The position numbers and the translations under genes are program-made. From assembly GCA_016290715.1 (NCBI GenBank), contig JAEEUY010000054.1, positions 1 to 5,065 on the forward strand: 5,065 nt of DNA, written 5' to 3'. The notes under the pieces are model-generated. The model was not told the DNA's origin. It made no database searches and was given only the letters and a program-made list of their open reading frames with translations. This document shows, in pieces, positions 1-5,065 of this stretch. Within the stretch, counting starts at the first letter, position 1. Each line of letters starts with the position of its first letter. The stretch comes from Bacteroidales bacterium. GTDB lineage: Bacteria; Bacteroidota; Bacteroidia; Bacteroidales; WCHB1-69.

Positions 1-785
1 ACAATTTGTATGTTAGTCAACAAGATGTTGATACGGATTACTTTAAAAAATACCATATCAAATGGTGGGGGTCTGCTGCCGAAAACAAACCATCGGGAAT
101 TCTTCTTTCTTCTCAGATCCATTGCCTCAATCACCTTTTTGCTTTGAGAAAAGACAAAGATGCGGTGTTGGCAATCATAAATCACGCTACTGGAATGGTC
201 TTTGACGAAGTGTTTCCTTCGTCTCTCGATAACGATGGTGGCTACATTGCTTTTGAGTTTGCTTATAAAAATGACGATTTATTGGGTGAAAATGATAAGG
301 GAGCAAGAAGAGGCGTTCTTTGCACATCAATTGATGCGATGATTGTTGCACGAAAAGGTGAAGAAAAATGGCTAATCCCAATTGAATGGAAATATACGGA
401 GAATTACGAAAAGAAAGACAAAACAAACGATACGCGACTTTATCGTTATGAGGCAAAAATAGTAAACTCTAAGAGACTTAAAACGCCAGAGAATGGAGTT
501 GCTCATTCCATCTATTTCCAAGAACCCAGTTATGAACTAATGCGTCAAACATTATTGTGTGAACAAATAGTTGGGCATGGCTATGCTAAAAATTTCTTCC
601 ATATAAACATTATTCCTACAAAGAACACTGAGTTGCGAAAAGCTGTAGAAACAGAATTCATGCCGATGCTCACAAAGGAGGCTAAGTTCAAAATGCTCGA
701 CCCTCAAGACCTCCTTTCCCCCTTGAAAGGAAACGATGACTACAAAGAACTGATGGAATATCTCGAAACACGCTACTGGAAATAG
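1..785 (+). CDS. PD-(D/E)XK nuclease-like protein, 5'-truncated by window edge
   Basis: The frame is open to the left edge, so the true start lies upstream; the only early start-like codon is a TTG at 6, which I do not believe. About 260 residues are visible, ending at TAG 783-785. Counting from the TTG, the core reads Asp110 (TSIDAMIVA) followed 17 residues later by Glu127-Trp-Lys129 (PIEWKYTE), the D...ExK signature of the PD-(D/E)XK phosphodiesterase fold. An acidic residue upstream (Glu83 in AFEFAY) could be a further active-site member. Downstream helices include the stretch YELMRQTLLCEQIV (about 176-189). The pattern resembles Bacteroidota proteins annotated as PGN_0703-like restriction endonucleases, recalled from memory and not searched. 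Those are predicted DNA-cleaving enzymes, but a real restriction role is not shown here: no methyltransferase or specificity gene is in view. GC is low, like most of the window. A palindrome at 811-847 follows the stop. Confidence 0.72.
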   Translation, partial: NLYVSQQDVDTDYFKKYHIKWWGSAAENKPSGILLSSQIHCLNHLFALRKDKDAVLAIINHATGMVFDEVFPSSLDNDGGYIAFEFAYKNDDLLGENDKGARRGVLCTSIDAMIVARKGEEKWLIPIEWKYTENYEKKDKTNDTRLYRYEAKIVNSKRLKTPENGVAHSIYFQEPSYELMRQTLLCEQIVGHGYAKNFFHINIIPTKNTELRKAVETEFMPMLTKEAKFKMLDPQDLLSPLKGNDDYKELMEYLETRYWK

Positions 786-810
786 TCACGCAAAATCACG
801 GACTTTTACT

Positions 811-847
811 AAATTATGCTATTAGAATTATTCTATTAGCATAATTT
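811..847. repeat. Near-perfect AT-rich palindrome, possible bidirectional terminator
   Basis: The arms are an 11-bp outer stem (AAATTATGCTA / TAGCATAATTT), one symmetric T-T mismatch, a 5-bp inner stem (TAGAA / TTCTA) and a 3-nt loop. It starts 25 nt after the nuclease stop codon and ends about 40 nt before the next gene. The right arm continues as TTTT before CGG, so a transcript from the left would end in a short U run. Read either way the hairpin could stop transcription, but it is weak because it is almost all A/T. It could instead be a small mobile-element relic marking an insertion boundary. Confidence 0.55.
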
Positions 848-886
848 TCGGGATTTTGTATCGTTGTAATTGGTATTTATTTGAAA

Positions 887-1342
887 ATGAATATTATACA
901 CCACTACCGTTTCGGTTTTGACCCGTGGGGATTGCTCCTCTTCCTGCTGGTGATGCTTCCTAACTTCATCTGGTTCGCTGTGCCCGCGCCGAATGACATC
1001 CTACGTGCGGAATCGGTCACGCCGGTGGTGGACGCCATCGGCTCCGTGTTCCAAGTGCTGACCGTGGCTTGCCTCTGCTTCGTCATTCGCAAAGAGAGGC
1101 GCAAACTGCGGTTCTCACTGTTGGTGGTAGCAACAATCGTCTGTGTCTTAGTCTATTACATCGGTTGGATGCTGTACTATTCAGGAATCACCAGCGCGTG
1201 TATTATCCTTCTGCTCACCCTCCCGCCCTGTTTGGCGTTCATCCTTTTTGCCATCGACCGCAAGCACCAGCCGGCAGTGGTATCAGCCGCAGGGTTTACG
1301 GTGTGCCATCTGATTTTCGGAGTATTGAATTTCGTGGGATAA
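887..1342 (+). CDS. Small multipass membrane protein of unknown function
   Basis: The protein is 151 residues from ATG 887. A TTG two codons earlier (881) is also in frame, but ATG is preferred. Hydrophobic segments lie at about 13-33, 48-67, 78-98, 103-123 and 129-149, so four or five membrane helices are likely. A basic loop (RKERRKLR, 68-75) between helices 2 and 3 should be cytoplasmic. A conserved-looking stretch, LPNFIWFAVPAPNDILR (24-40), bridges helix 1 and the following polar segment. I vaguely recognise this as a conserved hypothetical family in gut anaerobes but cannot name a function. No clear Shine-Dalgarno precedes it. The gene is clearly GC-richer than its surroundings: about 57% over 901-1020 by hand count, against about 30% over 4201-4260. 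Codon choice is also GC-rich (CTG, CTC, GTG, GCC). This points to recent transfer from a higher-GC genome. It is the last + strand gene before the convergent rny cluster. Confidence 0.75.
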   Translation: MNIIHHYRFGFDPWGLLLFLLVMLPNFIWFAVPAPNDILRAESVTPVVDAIGSVFQVLTVACLCFVIRKERRKLRFSLLVVATIVCVLVYYIGWMLYYSGITSACIILLLTLPPCLAFILFAIDRKHQPAVVSAAGFTVCHLIFGVLNFVG

Positions 1343-1365
1343 GTAACTATGCCAAGATACCAGCT

Positions 1366-1400
1366 AAAAAAAGAGGGCGGCTACTTTTTAACCACCCTCT
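1366..1400 (-). terminator. Intrinsic terminator of the rny cluster
   Basis: On the minus strand AGAGGGTGG pairs with CCGCCCTCT (nine pairs, one a U-G wobble) around an 11-nt loop, and the 3' arm runs directly into seven T residues (A run at 1366-1372 on the + strand). It begins 25 nt past the rny stop codon. On the + strand no T run follows the stem, so it mainly serves rny, although the hairpin could also hinder convergent transcription from the membrane-protein gene. Confidence 0.9.
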
Positions 1401-1424
1401 TATCTAATATCCAATACGTTATAA

Positions 1425-2996
1425 TTATCGTGCGTAATTAATAGATCTTGTTTCGCGAATAACCGTAATCTTTATTTGTCCCGGGTAAGTCATTTCATTT
1501 TGAATTTTCTTAGACAGGTCGAATGAGATCTGGTTGGCTTGTTCATCGGTAACTTTCTCAGCGCCCACAATCACGCGTAATTCTCTACCTGCCTGAATAG
1601 CAAATGTTTTCACTACGCCAGGATAAGTAAGGGCAAGATTTTCAAGGTCGTTCAACCGTTTCATGTAAGCTTCCACCACTTCACGGCGGGCACCAGGGCG
1701 AGCACCGGAAATGGCATCACAAACCTGTACCAAAGGAGCAATGAGGCTGGTCATTTCCATTTCATCGTGGTGGGCACCGATGGCATTTACGATTTCAGGT
1801 TTTTCCTTATACTGTTCTGCTAATTGGGCACCAAACAAAGCGTGTGGCATTTCAGGTTCTGTGTCAGGTACTTTTCCAATATCATGCAACAAACCTGCCC
1901 GTTTGGCTAACTTGGCATTCAAGCCCAATTCAGCCGCCATGGTGGCGCACAAGTTCGCCACTTCCTTGGAGTGTTGGAGCAGGTTCTGCCCGTATGAGGA
2001 ACGATAACGCATTTTTCCCACCAAACGCATCAATTCATGACTCATATTATGGATACCCAAGTCTATGCAGGTGCGTTTTCCTATTTCGTTAATCTCTTGT
2101 TCGATTTGTTTTTTGGTTTTAGCCACCACTTCTTCAATACGAGCGGGGTGAATACGACCATCCGTCACCAACTTGTGCAGCGACAAGCGAGCGATTTCAC
2201 GTCTTACAGGGTCGAAACTTGAGAGAAGGATAGCGTCGGGAGAGTCGTCGATAATGATATCAACACCCGTAAGATTTTCCAAAGCACGGATATTACGTCC
2301 TTCACGCCCGATGATACGTCCCTTGATTTCGTCGTTTTCAATATTGAAAACCGAAACGGTGTTTTCCATGGCTGTTTCAACGCCTGTACGTTGTATTGCC
2401 TTAATAATCACTTTTTTAGCCTCAAGATTAGCGGTATTATGTGCTTCATCCACAATATCTTTAATGAGCACCATCGCTTCAGCTCTTGCCTCTTCTTCCA
2501 TCAACTGGATAAGTTGTTCTTTCGCTTCTTGGGCAGTAAGTTCGGCAATTGATTCCAACTTGGCTTTTTGAATAGATGTTTGCTTATCCAACTCAGCCTG
2601 TTTCAGCGTGTTAGCTTCTATTTGTTTGGTAAGCTTTTCCTTTAGTTGGTTGTTTTCTGTCGCTTTTCGATTGTTTTCTTCCAATTTTTGGTTCAGAGAG
2701 GCCTCTTTTTGTTTGATTCGATTTTCACCCACAGCAATCTGTTGGTTTTTCTCATTCACCATTTTTTCGTGCTCGCTCTTTAATTGGAGGAATTTTTCTT
2801 TTGCCTGCAGAATCTTCTCTTTCTTAAGAAGTTCAGCGTCTTCTTCTGATTTTTTCTTTATAGCTTTCGCCTCTTCTTGAGCGCGTTGTAGTACTTCTGT
2901 GCTACTTTTGGTAATCGTTTTCTTAAGCAGTGTATAGGACAGAAGAATCCCTATAACACAGCCAATTACGATTCCAATAATAATAGGTATAGTCAT
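1425..2996 (-). CDS. rny: Ribonuclease Y
   Basis: Membrane-anchored endoribonuclease that initiates mRNA decay by internal cleavage. The protein is 523 residues, the usual length of the family. In order: an N-terminal membrane helix (about 3-24); a long charged coiled coil (about 30-200, rich in K, E and Q); a KH RNA-binding domain with GRIIGREGRN (226-235) and VDIIIDDSPD (245-254); and an HD metal-dependent phosphohydrolase domain. HD-domain residues visible are His342 (LLQHSKEVA), His371-Asp372 (GLLHDIGKV), His409-His410 (IGAHHDE) and Asp427 in CDAISGARPGARRE. The C-terminus VIRETRSINYAR is typical of the family. All key residues are intact. ATG 2996 is chosen because the membrane helix starts at once; no good Shine-Dalgarno is visible (AACTTAAAAGATC precedes it). 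It lies 3' of the structured RNA, with no recognisable TAnnTTTG promoter in the 47 nt between them, so read-through is likely. A terminator follows the stop. Confidence 0.98.
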   Translation of the reverse strand: MTIPIIIGIVIGCVIGILLSYTLLKKTITKSSTEVLQRAQEEAKAIKKKSEEDAELLKKEKILQAKEKFLQLKSEHEKMVNEKNQQIAVGENRIKQKEASLNQKLEENNRKATENNQLKEKLTKQIEANTLKQAELDKQTSIQKAKLESIAELTAQEAKEQLIQLMEEEARAEAMVLIKDIVDEAHNTANLEAKKVIIKAIQRTGVETAMENTVSVFNIENDEIKGRIIGREGRNIRALENLTGVDIIIDDSPDAILLSSFDPVRREIARLSLHKLVTDGRIHPARIEEVVAKTKKQIEQEINEIGKRTCIDLGIHNMSHELMRLVGKMRYRSSYGQNLLQHSKEVANLCATMAAELGLNAKLAKRAGLLHDIGKVPDTEPEMPHALFGAQLAEQYKEKPEIVNAIGAHHDEMEMTSLIAPLVQVCDAISGARPGARREVVEAYMKRLNDLENLALTYPGVVKTFAIQAGRELRVIVGAEKVTDEQANQISFDLSKKIQNEMTYPGQIKITVIRETRSINYAR

Positions 2997-3043
2997 GATC
3001 TTTTAAGTTAATTTATAATTATTTGTAGTTTAAAAATTTGCAT

Positions 3044-3245
3044 AAAAAAACCCGCTACGTTCCATAATGGTTTCGAATAAACTCCAATTTATTCACGGTG
3101 AAGGAACCTTGCTTTCTCGAAAGTCCCTTGGTGGCGAAACACTTATCTTGCGATAATAGGGCCGGCTCTAAAAAGCAATTGAATCTAGCCTTCGTTTGTA
3201 TTCTGTTGAGTTTAACAAACGTATCTGAACGTATGCGGGTATATT
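3044..3245 (-). ncRNA. ssrS: 6S-like structured RNA between zapA and rny
   Basis: No plausible gene covers this 289-nt gap, but on the minus strand it folds strongly. A closing stem pairs 3240-3228 (ACCCGCATACGTT) with 3061-3050 (AACGTAGCGGGT): twelve pairs with a single bulged A, running straight into a U tract (3050-3044). Inside is an open region carrying one hairpin on each side: 3221-3215 with 3199-3193 (CGTTTGT/ACAAACG), and 3094-3088 with 3081-3075 (GAATAAA/TTTATTC, loop TTGGAG). An apical arm follows: AAGG/CCTT (3192-3189 with 3104-3101), UUGCUUUU/GAAAGCAA (3178-3171 with 3116-3109), CCCU/AGGG, and a UUAUC-GCAA-GAUAA tip (3156-3143). Closing stem, central bulge and apical stem at about 200 nt are the 6S RNA plan, and 6S lies beside zapA in many bacteria. 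6S binds the housekeeping RNA polymerase holoenzyme as a promoter mimic. It may match Rfam 6S or Bacteroidales-1; I could not search. Ends are estimates. Confidence 0.8.
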
Positions 3246-3251
3246 GTTATT

Positions 3252-3259
3252 CAAAGAAC
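3252..3259 (-). promoter_or_regulatory. Weak -7-like element ahead of the structured RNA
   Basis: GTTCTTTG on the minus strand carries the TTTG half of the Bacteroidota -7 consensus TAnnTTTG but lacks its TA. It would place a start about 6 nt downstream, close to the base of the RNA's closing stem at 3240, which is the right place. No TTTG sits 17-20 nt upstream. The RNA may instead be processed from the zapA transcript, whose stop codon ends only 45 nt before the closing stem. Confidence 0.3.
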
Positions 3260-3285
3260 CTTTTAATCAACAATTTATATATTCT

Positions 3286-3603
3286 TTATCGGTCTAATGT
3301 CTGCACTTGGTCATCAAGTTGCACAGCAAGTTTCAGAATAGTTTCCATTTTTGGGATTACAGTTTCTTGATAATTATGCAGTTGCGAATTTTGAGCAATA
3401 TAGTTTACGGTAGTTTCTATTAATAACTTTGAAAGTAAATCCTGCTCATCGCTATATCCCCATTTTTTTATCAAATCCGCCGCTCTGTCATTAATTCTCC
3501 TCTCCGCTTCACGATAATAAACCTCGTGTTCAGGTTTGACCCACATATCAATATGGTTTTGCAAAATCGTTATCGTAATGTGAATCGGTTCGTCGGTTGC
3601 CAT
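3286..3603 (-). CDS. zapA: Cell division protein ZapA
   Basis: Small cytoplasmic protein that binds FtsZ and promotes bundling of Z-ring protofilaments. The 105 residues match the family's usual size. The N-terminal globular part is a beta strand pair (PIHITITILQNHIDMWVKPE, 6-25), followed by the ZapA signature helix YYREAERRINDRAADLIKKWG (29-49) and then SDEQDLLSKLLIETTVNYI (51-69), close to the Bacteroidota pattern in which D(E)xQDLL precedes a helix. The rest (about 70-105) is a helix suited to coiled-coil dimerisation. It starts at ATG 3603, one base after the stop codon of the upstream coiled-coil gene, so the two are surely cotranscribed and probably translationally coupled. A good Shine-Dalgarno precedes it. 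The structured RNA follows 45 nt after the stop. Confidence 0.92.
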   Translation of the reverse strand: MATDEPIHITITILQNHIDMWVKPEHEVYYREAERRINDRAADLIKKWGYSDEQDLLSKLLIETTVNYIAQNSQLHNYQETVIPKMETILKLAVQLDDQVQTLDR

Positions 3604-3604
3604 T

Positions 3605-3889
3605 TTATTCTCCTTTGATATAGCGGATGCAGTGATCTATTTCACGTACTAATTCGTTGATCTCCTTTTTTATCTCAGTAGTATCCTCTTTAACAGGTGA
3701 GTTTATAGTTAATAAATTGTTTTTTTGTTTACACTCCTGCAACTCTTTTTCTCTCTCCTCCAACTGATGCTTCAATTCCAAATTCTCCTCTTTAAGTCCT
3801 TGTATATAAGAACTATACTCGCCAATTTTTTCATTTGATTGGAGCAAATGCTCTTCTATTTGCTGATAGAGTTGAAGAAATGTTGACAT
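3605..3889 (-). CDS. Small coiled-coil protein upstream of zapA, possible division partner
   Basis: The protein is 94 residues with no signal peptide or membrane helix. Residues about 3-58 form a charged coiled coil (for example GLKEENLELKHQLEEREKEL, 31-50). A polar linker (59-70, with NSPVKED) leads to a short C-terminal helix, EIKKEINELVREIDHCIRYI (72-91). The I-x-E-L-x-R-E-I-D-x-C-I pattern at the end looks conserved among small proteins encoded just ahead of zapA in Bacteroidota, as I recall; I have not searched. Position, one base before zapA, and the coiled-coil build suggest a role like that of ZapB or another ZapA/FtsZ accessory, but this is inference from context and shape only. ATG 3889 is taken because a consensus promoter lies just upstream and would give a leader of about 11 nt. 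No strong Shine-Dalgarno is seen, consistent with such a short leader. Confidence 0.82.
   Translation of the reverse strand: MSTFLQLYQQIEEHLLQSNEKIGEYSSYIQGLKEENLELKHQLEEREKELQECKQKNNLLTINSPVKEDTTEIKKEINELVREIDHCIRYIKGE
3610..3616 (-). promoter_or_regulatory. Shine-Dalgarno of zapA inside the upstream gene
   Basis: AAAGGAG on the minus strand lies 6 nt before the zapA ATG. It overlaps the last codons (Ile-Lys-Gly-Glu) of the upstream gene. It is stronger than any other ribosome binding site in the window and fixes the zapA start at 3603. Confidence 0.8.
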
Positions 3890-3906
3890 ACGTTCAAATC
3901 AATTTG

Positions 3907-3936
3907 CAAAGATACTTAATATTTTTTTAACTCAAA
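3907..3936 (-). promoter_or_regulatory. Consensus Bacteroidota promoter of the coiled-coil/zapA operon
   Basis: Minus strand: TTTG at 3936-3933 (end of a T6G run), an 18-nt spacer, then TATCTTTG at 3914-3907, a perfect match to TAnnTTTG. The expected transcription start is near 3901, giving a leader of roughly 11-12 nt before ATG 3889. This is the only strong promoter seen for the minus-strand cluster. Confidence 0.85.
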
Positions 3937-4177
3937 AAACTAAATGAAAAATATTTTTTAACTGATAATCAATAAAAAATAAATCACATCGTTCATAAAA
4001 CATCTTTTTTCTTAGAAAAATAGAGAAAAAATGTAATTCACGGCCACCCTTTTCACCTTCAAACAGACTAAAAAATAATTTTCATTTTGCTCAAAAAAGT
4101 CACAAAAAAAACATGTGGTATTCTCCTTATAGGCATTAAATTTGATAGCATTTTCTCACAAATAATTCAAAAAGACG

Positions 4178-4185
4178 TATTTTTG
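4178..4185 (+). promoter_or_regulatory. -7 element of the sensor kinase promoter
   Basis: TATTTTTG is a perfect TAnnTTTG match. The expected start near 4191 gives a leader of about 12 nt before ATG 4203. No TTTG lies at the proper distance upstream; the nearest candidate is TTTT at 4151-4154 with a long 23-nt spacer. The promoter may therefore be weak or need an activator. Confidence 0.65.
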
Positions 4186-4202
4186 CAACGAAAAACAACA
4201 AT

Positions 4203-5065
4203 ATGAAACTTTATTCTCAAAAGAGATTCTGGAAATGGTTGCTATTTTTTTCGGCTACTGCTGCTCTCCTGTTTGTGCTTTACTATTCCAACCAGCTAAT
4301 GAATGAAATGGCACAAGAGGAACGAAAAAAAGTTAACCTATGGGCAGAAGCCGTAAAACACAAAGCGCAATTGGTGGATTCTACTGCCAAATTTTTTGAG
4401 GAGGTGAAGATTGAGGAGGGGAAACGCGCTTCCCTGCACGCCAAAGTGCTGCAAAAAATATATGATGCGCCGTTTGATGAGGATTTGACTTTCTACGTGG
4501 ATATGTTGCAGAGCAACAAAACTATTCCTATCATCCTGGCACAGATGGATGGAAGCATTGATTGCACGGCCAATGTTCCGGAAGATGTAGCCAAGATGAA
4601 AAATACCGCCGAGTTAGGTGACGCACTCAACGACTATGTGCAGCTGCAAATCATCTACGATTTTAAGAAAAAACGCTACGTCAACGTTTATTATAAAGAA
4701 TCACGGATCTATACCGACCTGCGCAATACCTTAGAGAATCTGCAAGAATCCTTTTTCCGCGAAGTGGTTACCAACACTGCTTCCATTCCCGTTATCATTA
4801 CCGACAGCACTGAAAAGAATGTCGTCATTTACGGAAATATTGACTCTACTCTTATCTGCACACAAAATGGGCTTGCCAAACTCATCAACAAAATGAAGAG
4901 TGAAAACAAACCTATTGAAATTATTTTCCAGGATAAAGGGAAATGCTATGTTTTCTACGAGGAATCCTCTGTGCTCACACGTTTGCGCTACTTCCCCTAC
5001 ATCCAACTGCTGATTATTCTCGTATTCGTTATCACTGCTTACCTCTTGTTCAGTTTCGCCCGCCG
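4203..5065 (+). CDS. Sensor histidine kinase, N-terminal part, truncated by window edge
   Basis: The frame is open from ATG 4203 to the right edge: 287 full codons plus two bases, with no stop. Layout: a short basic N-terminus (KLYSQKRFWK), membrane helix 1 (about 11-29), a large extracytoplasmic region (about 30-264), and membrane helix 2 (about 266-284) ending in LLFSFAR. In the outer region residues 31-75 are helical and charged, and SIPVIITDSTEKNVVIYGNI (194-213) looks like the beta strands of a PAS-type sensor fold. In Bacteroidota, a protein with this two-helix layout whose second helix ends in F-A-R/K usually continues as A-E-Q-N and a HisKA-type phosphoacceptor domain. That is why I call it a histidine kinase, although no catalytic residue is in the window. 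The signal sensed is unknown. ATG is supported by the promoter about 18 nt upstream; no Shine-Dalgarno is visible. It is transcribed divergently from the zapA operon. Confidence 0.78.
   Translation, partial: MKLYSQKRFWKWLLFFSATAALLFVLYYSNQLMNEMAQEERKKVNLWAEAVKHKAQLVDSTAKFFEEVKIEEGKRASLHAKVLQKIYDAPFDEDLTFYVDMLQSNKTIPIILAQMDGSIDCTANVPEDVAKMKNTAELGDALNDYVQLQIIYDFKKKRYVNVYYKESRIYTDLRNTLENLQESFFREVVTNTASIPVIITDSTEKNVVIYGNIDSTLICTQNGLAKLINKMKSENKPIEIIFQDKGKCYVFYEESSVLTRLRYFPYIQLLIILVFVITAYLLFSFAR

Larger units (their letters stand above)
3890..4202. other. AT-rich divergent intergenic region
   Basis: These 313 bases separate the minus-strand zapA operon from the + strand sensor kinase. Each end holds a promoter facing its own gene (separate entries). 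Between about 3940 and 4175 the sequence is very rich in A and T runs, with one short GC island (CACGGCCACCC, 4039-4049). I see no ORF with coding character, no convincing hairpin and no obvious operator palindrome there. Bent A-tract DNA affecting both promoters is possible but unproven. Confidence 0.6.

Noticed and set aside
187..456. 89-codon minus-strand frame
   Set aside because: Antisense to the nuclease gene and overlaps its catalytic core; no family resemblance.
855..883. TTTG, 17-nt spacer, TTTATTTG just before the membrane-protein gene
   Set aside because: The -7 half lacks the A of TAnnTTTG, and the predicted start would fall after the ATG at 887, so it does not work as this gene's promoter.
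1069..1407. 112-codon + strand frame overlapping the membrane-protein gene
   Set aside because: Out-of-frame shadow that is Pro/Arg-rich and runs into the terminator; the 887-1342 frame gives a coherent membrane protein.
1711..2880. Several open frames of 60-130 codons on the + strand opposite rny
   Set aside because: They are antisense shadows of a fully intact, well-recognised RNase Y gene; their translations are low-complexity Ser/Phe-rich and resemble no family.
3098..3370. 90-codon + strand frame over the zapA-rny gap
   Set aside because: It runs across the structured RNA and into the end of zapA on the opposite strand, and its translation has no recognisable features; the RNA fold explains the sequence better.
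4100..4129. AAGGAG-like site followed by ATG on the minus strand in the divergent intergenic region
   Set aside because: The reading frame is only four codons before TGA, and no promoter is seen for it; most likely chance in AT-rich DNA.
4731..5006. 91-codon minus-strand frame
   Set aside because: Antisense to the sensor kinase frame, which is open across its whole length and has clear membrane and sensor segments.
1..5065. CRISPR array, tRNA genes, insertion sequence ends
   Set aside because: I looked for regular direct repeats, cloverleaf-like segments and transposase motifs on both strands and found none.

Overview
The window looks like a low-GC chromosomal segment from a Bacteroidota bacterium, most likely Bacteroidales. 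The reasons are promoter elements of the Bacteroidota type (TTTG ... TAnnTTTG), the generally weak Shine-Dalgarno signals, and the proteins themselves: RNase Y, a Bacteroidota-style ZapA, and a two-TM sensor kinase whose second membrane helix runs into an 'FAR' juncture. Species cannot be fixed from the sequence.

Layout. (1) Positions 1-785, + strand: the 3' part of a PD-(D/E)XK nuclease-like gene, cut by the left edge. (2) 811-847: a near-perfect AT-rich palindrome. (3) 887-1342, + strand: a GC-rich multipass membrane protein of unknown function, compositionally out of place. (4) 1366-1400: an intrinsic terminator oriented for the minus strand. (5) 3936 down to 1366, minus strand: a promoter, then a small coiled-coil gene, zapA, a highly structured RNA of about 200 nt that fits 6S RNA, and rny, ending at the terminator. 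(6) 3890-4202: an AT-rich divergent intergenic region with one promoter facing each way. (7) 4203-5065, + strand: the N-terminal part of a membrane sensor histidine kinase, cut by the right edge.

How it works together. The minus-strand cluster groups cell division (ZapA, with a coiled-coil partner candidate immediately upstream), global transcription control (the 6S-like RNA) and RNA turnover (RNase Y) under one visible strong promoter. The RNA ends in its own terminator-like stem plus U tract, so rny probably depends on read-through or on a promoter I could not see. The nuclease and the GC-rich membrane gene look like accessory cargo next to this housekeeping block. The item most worth a second look is the structured RNA at 3044-3245.
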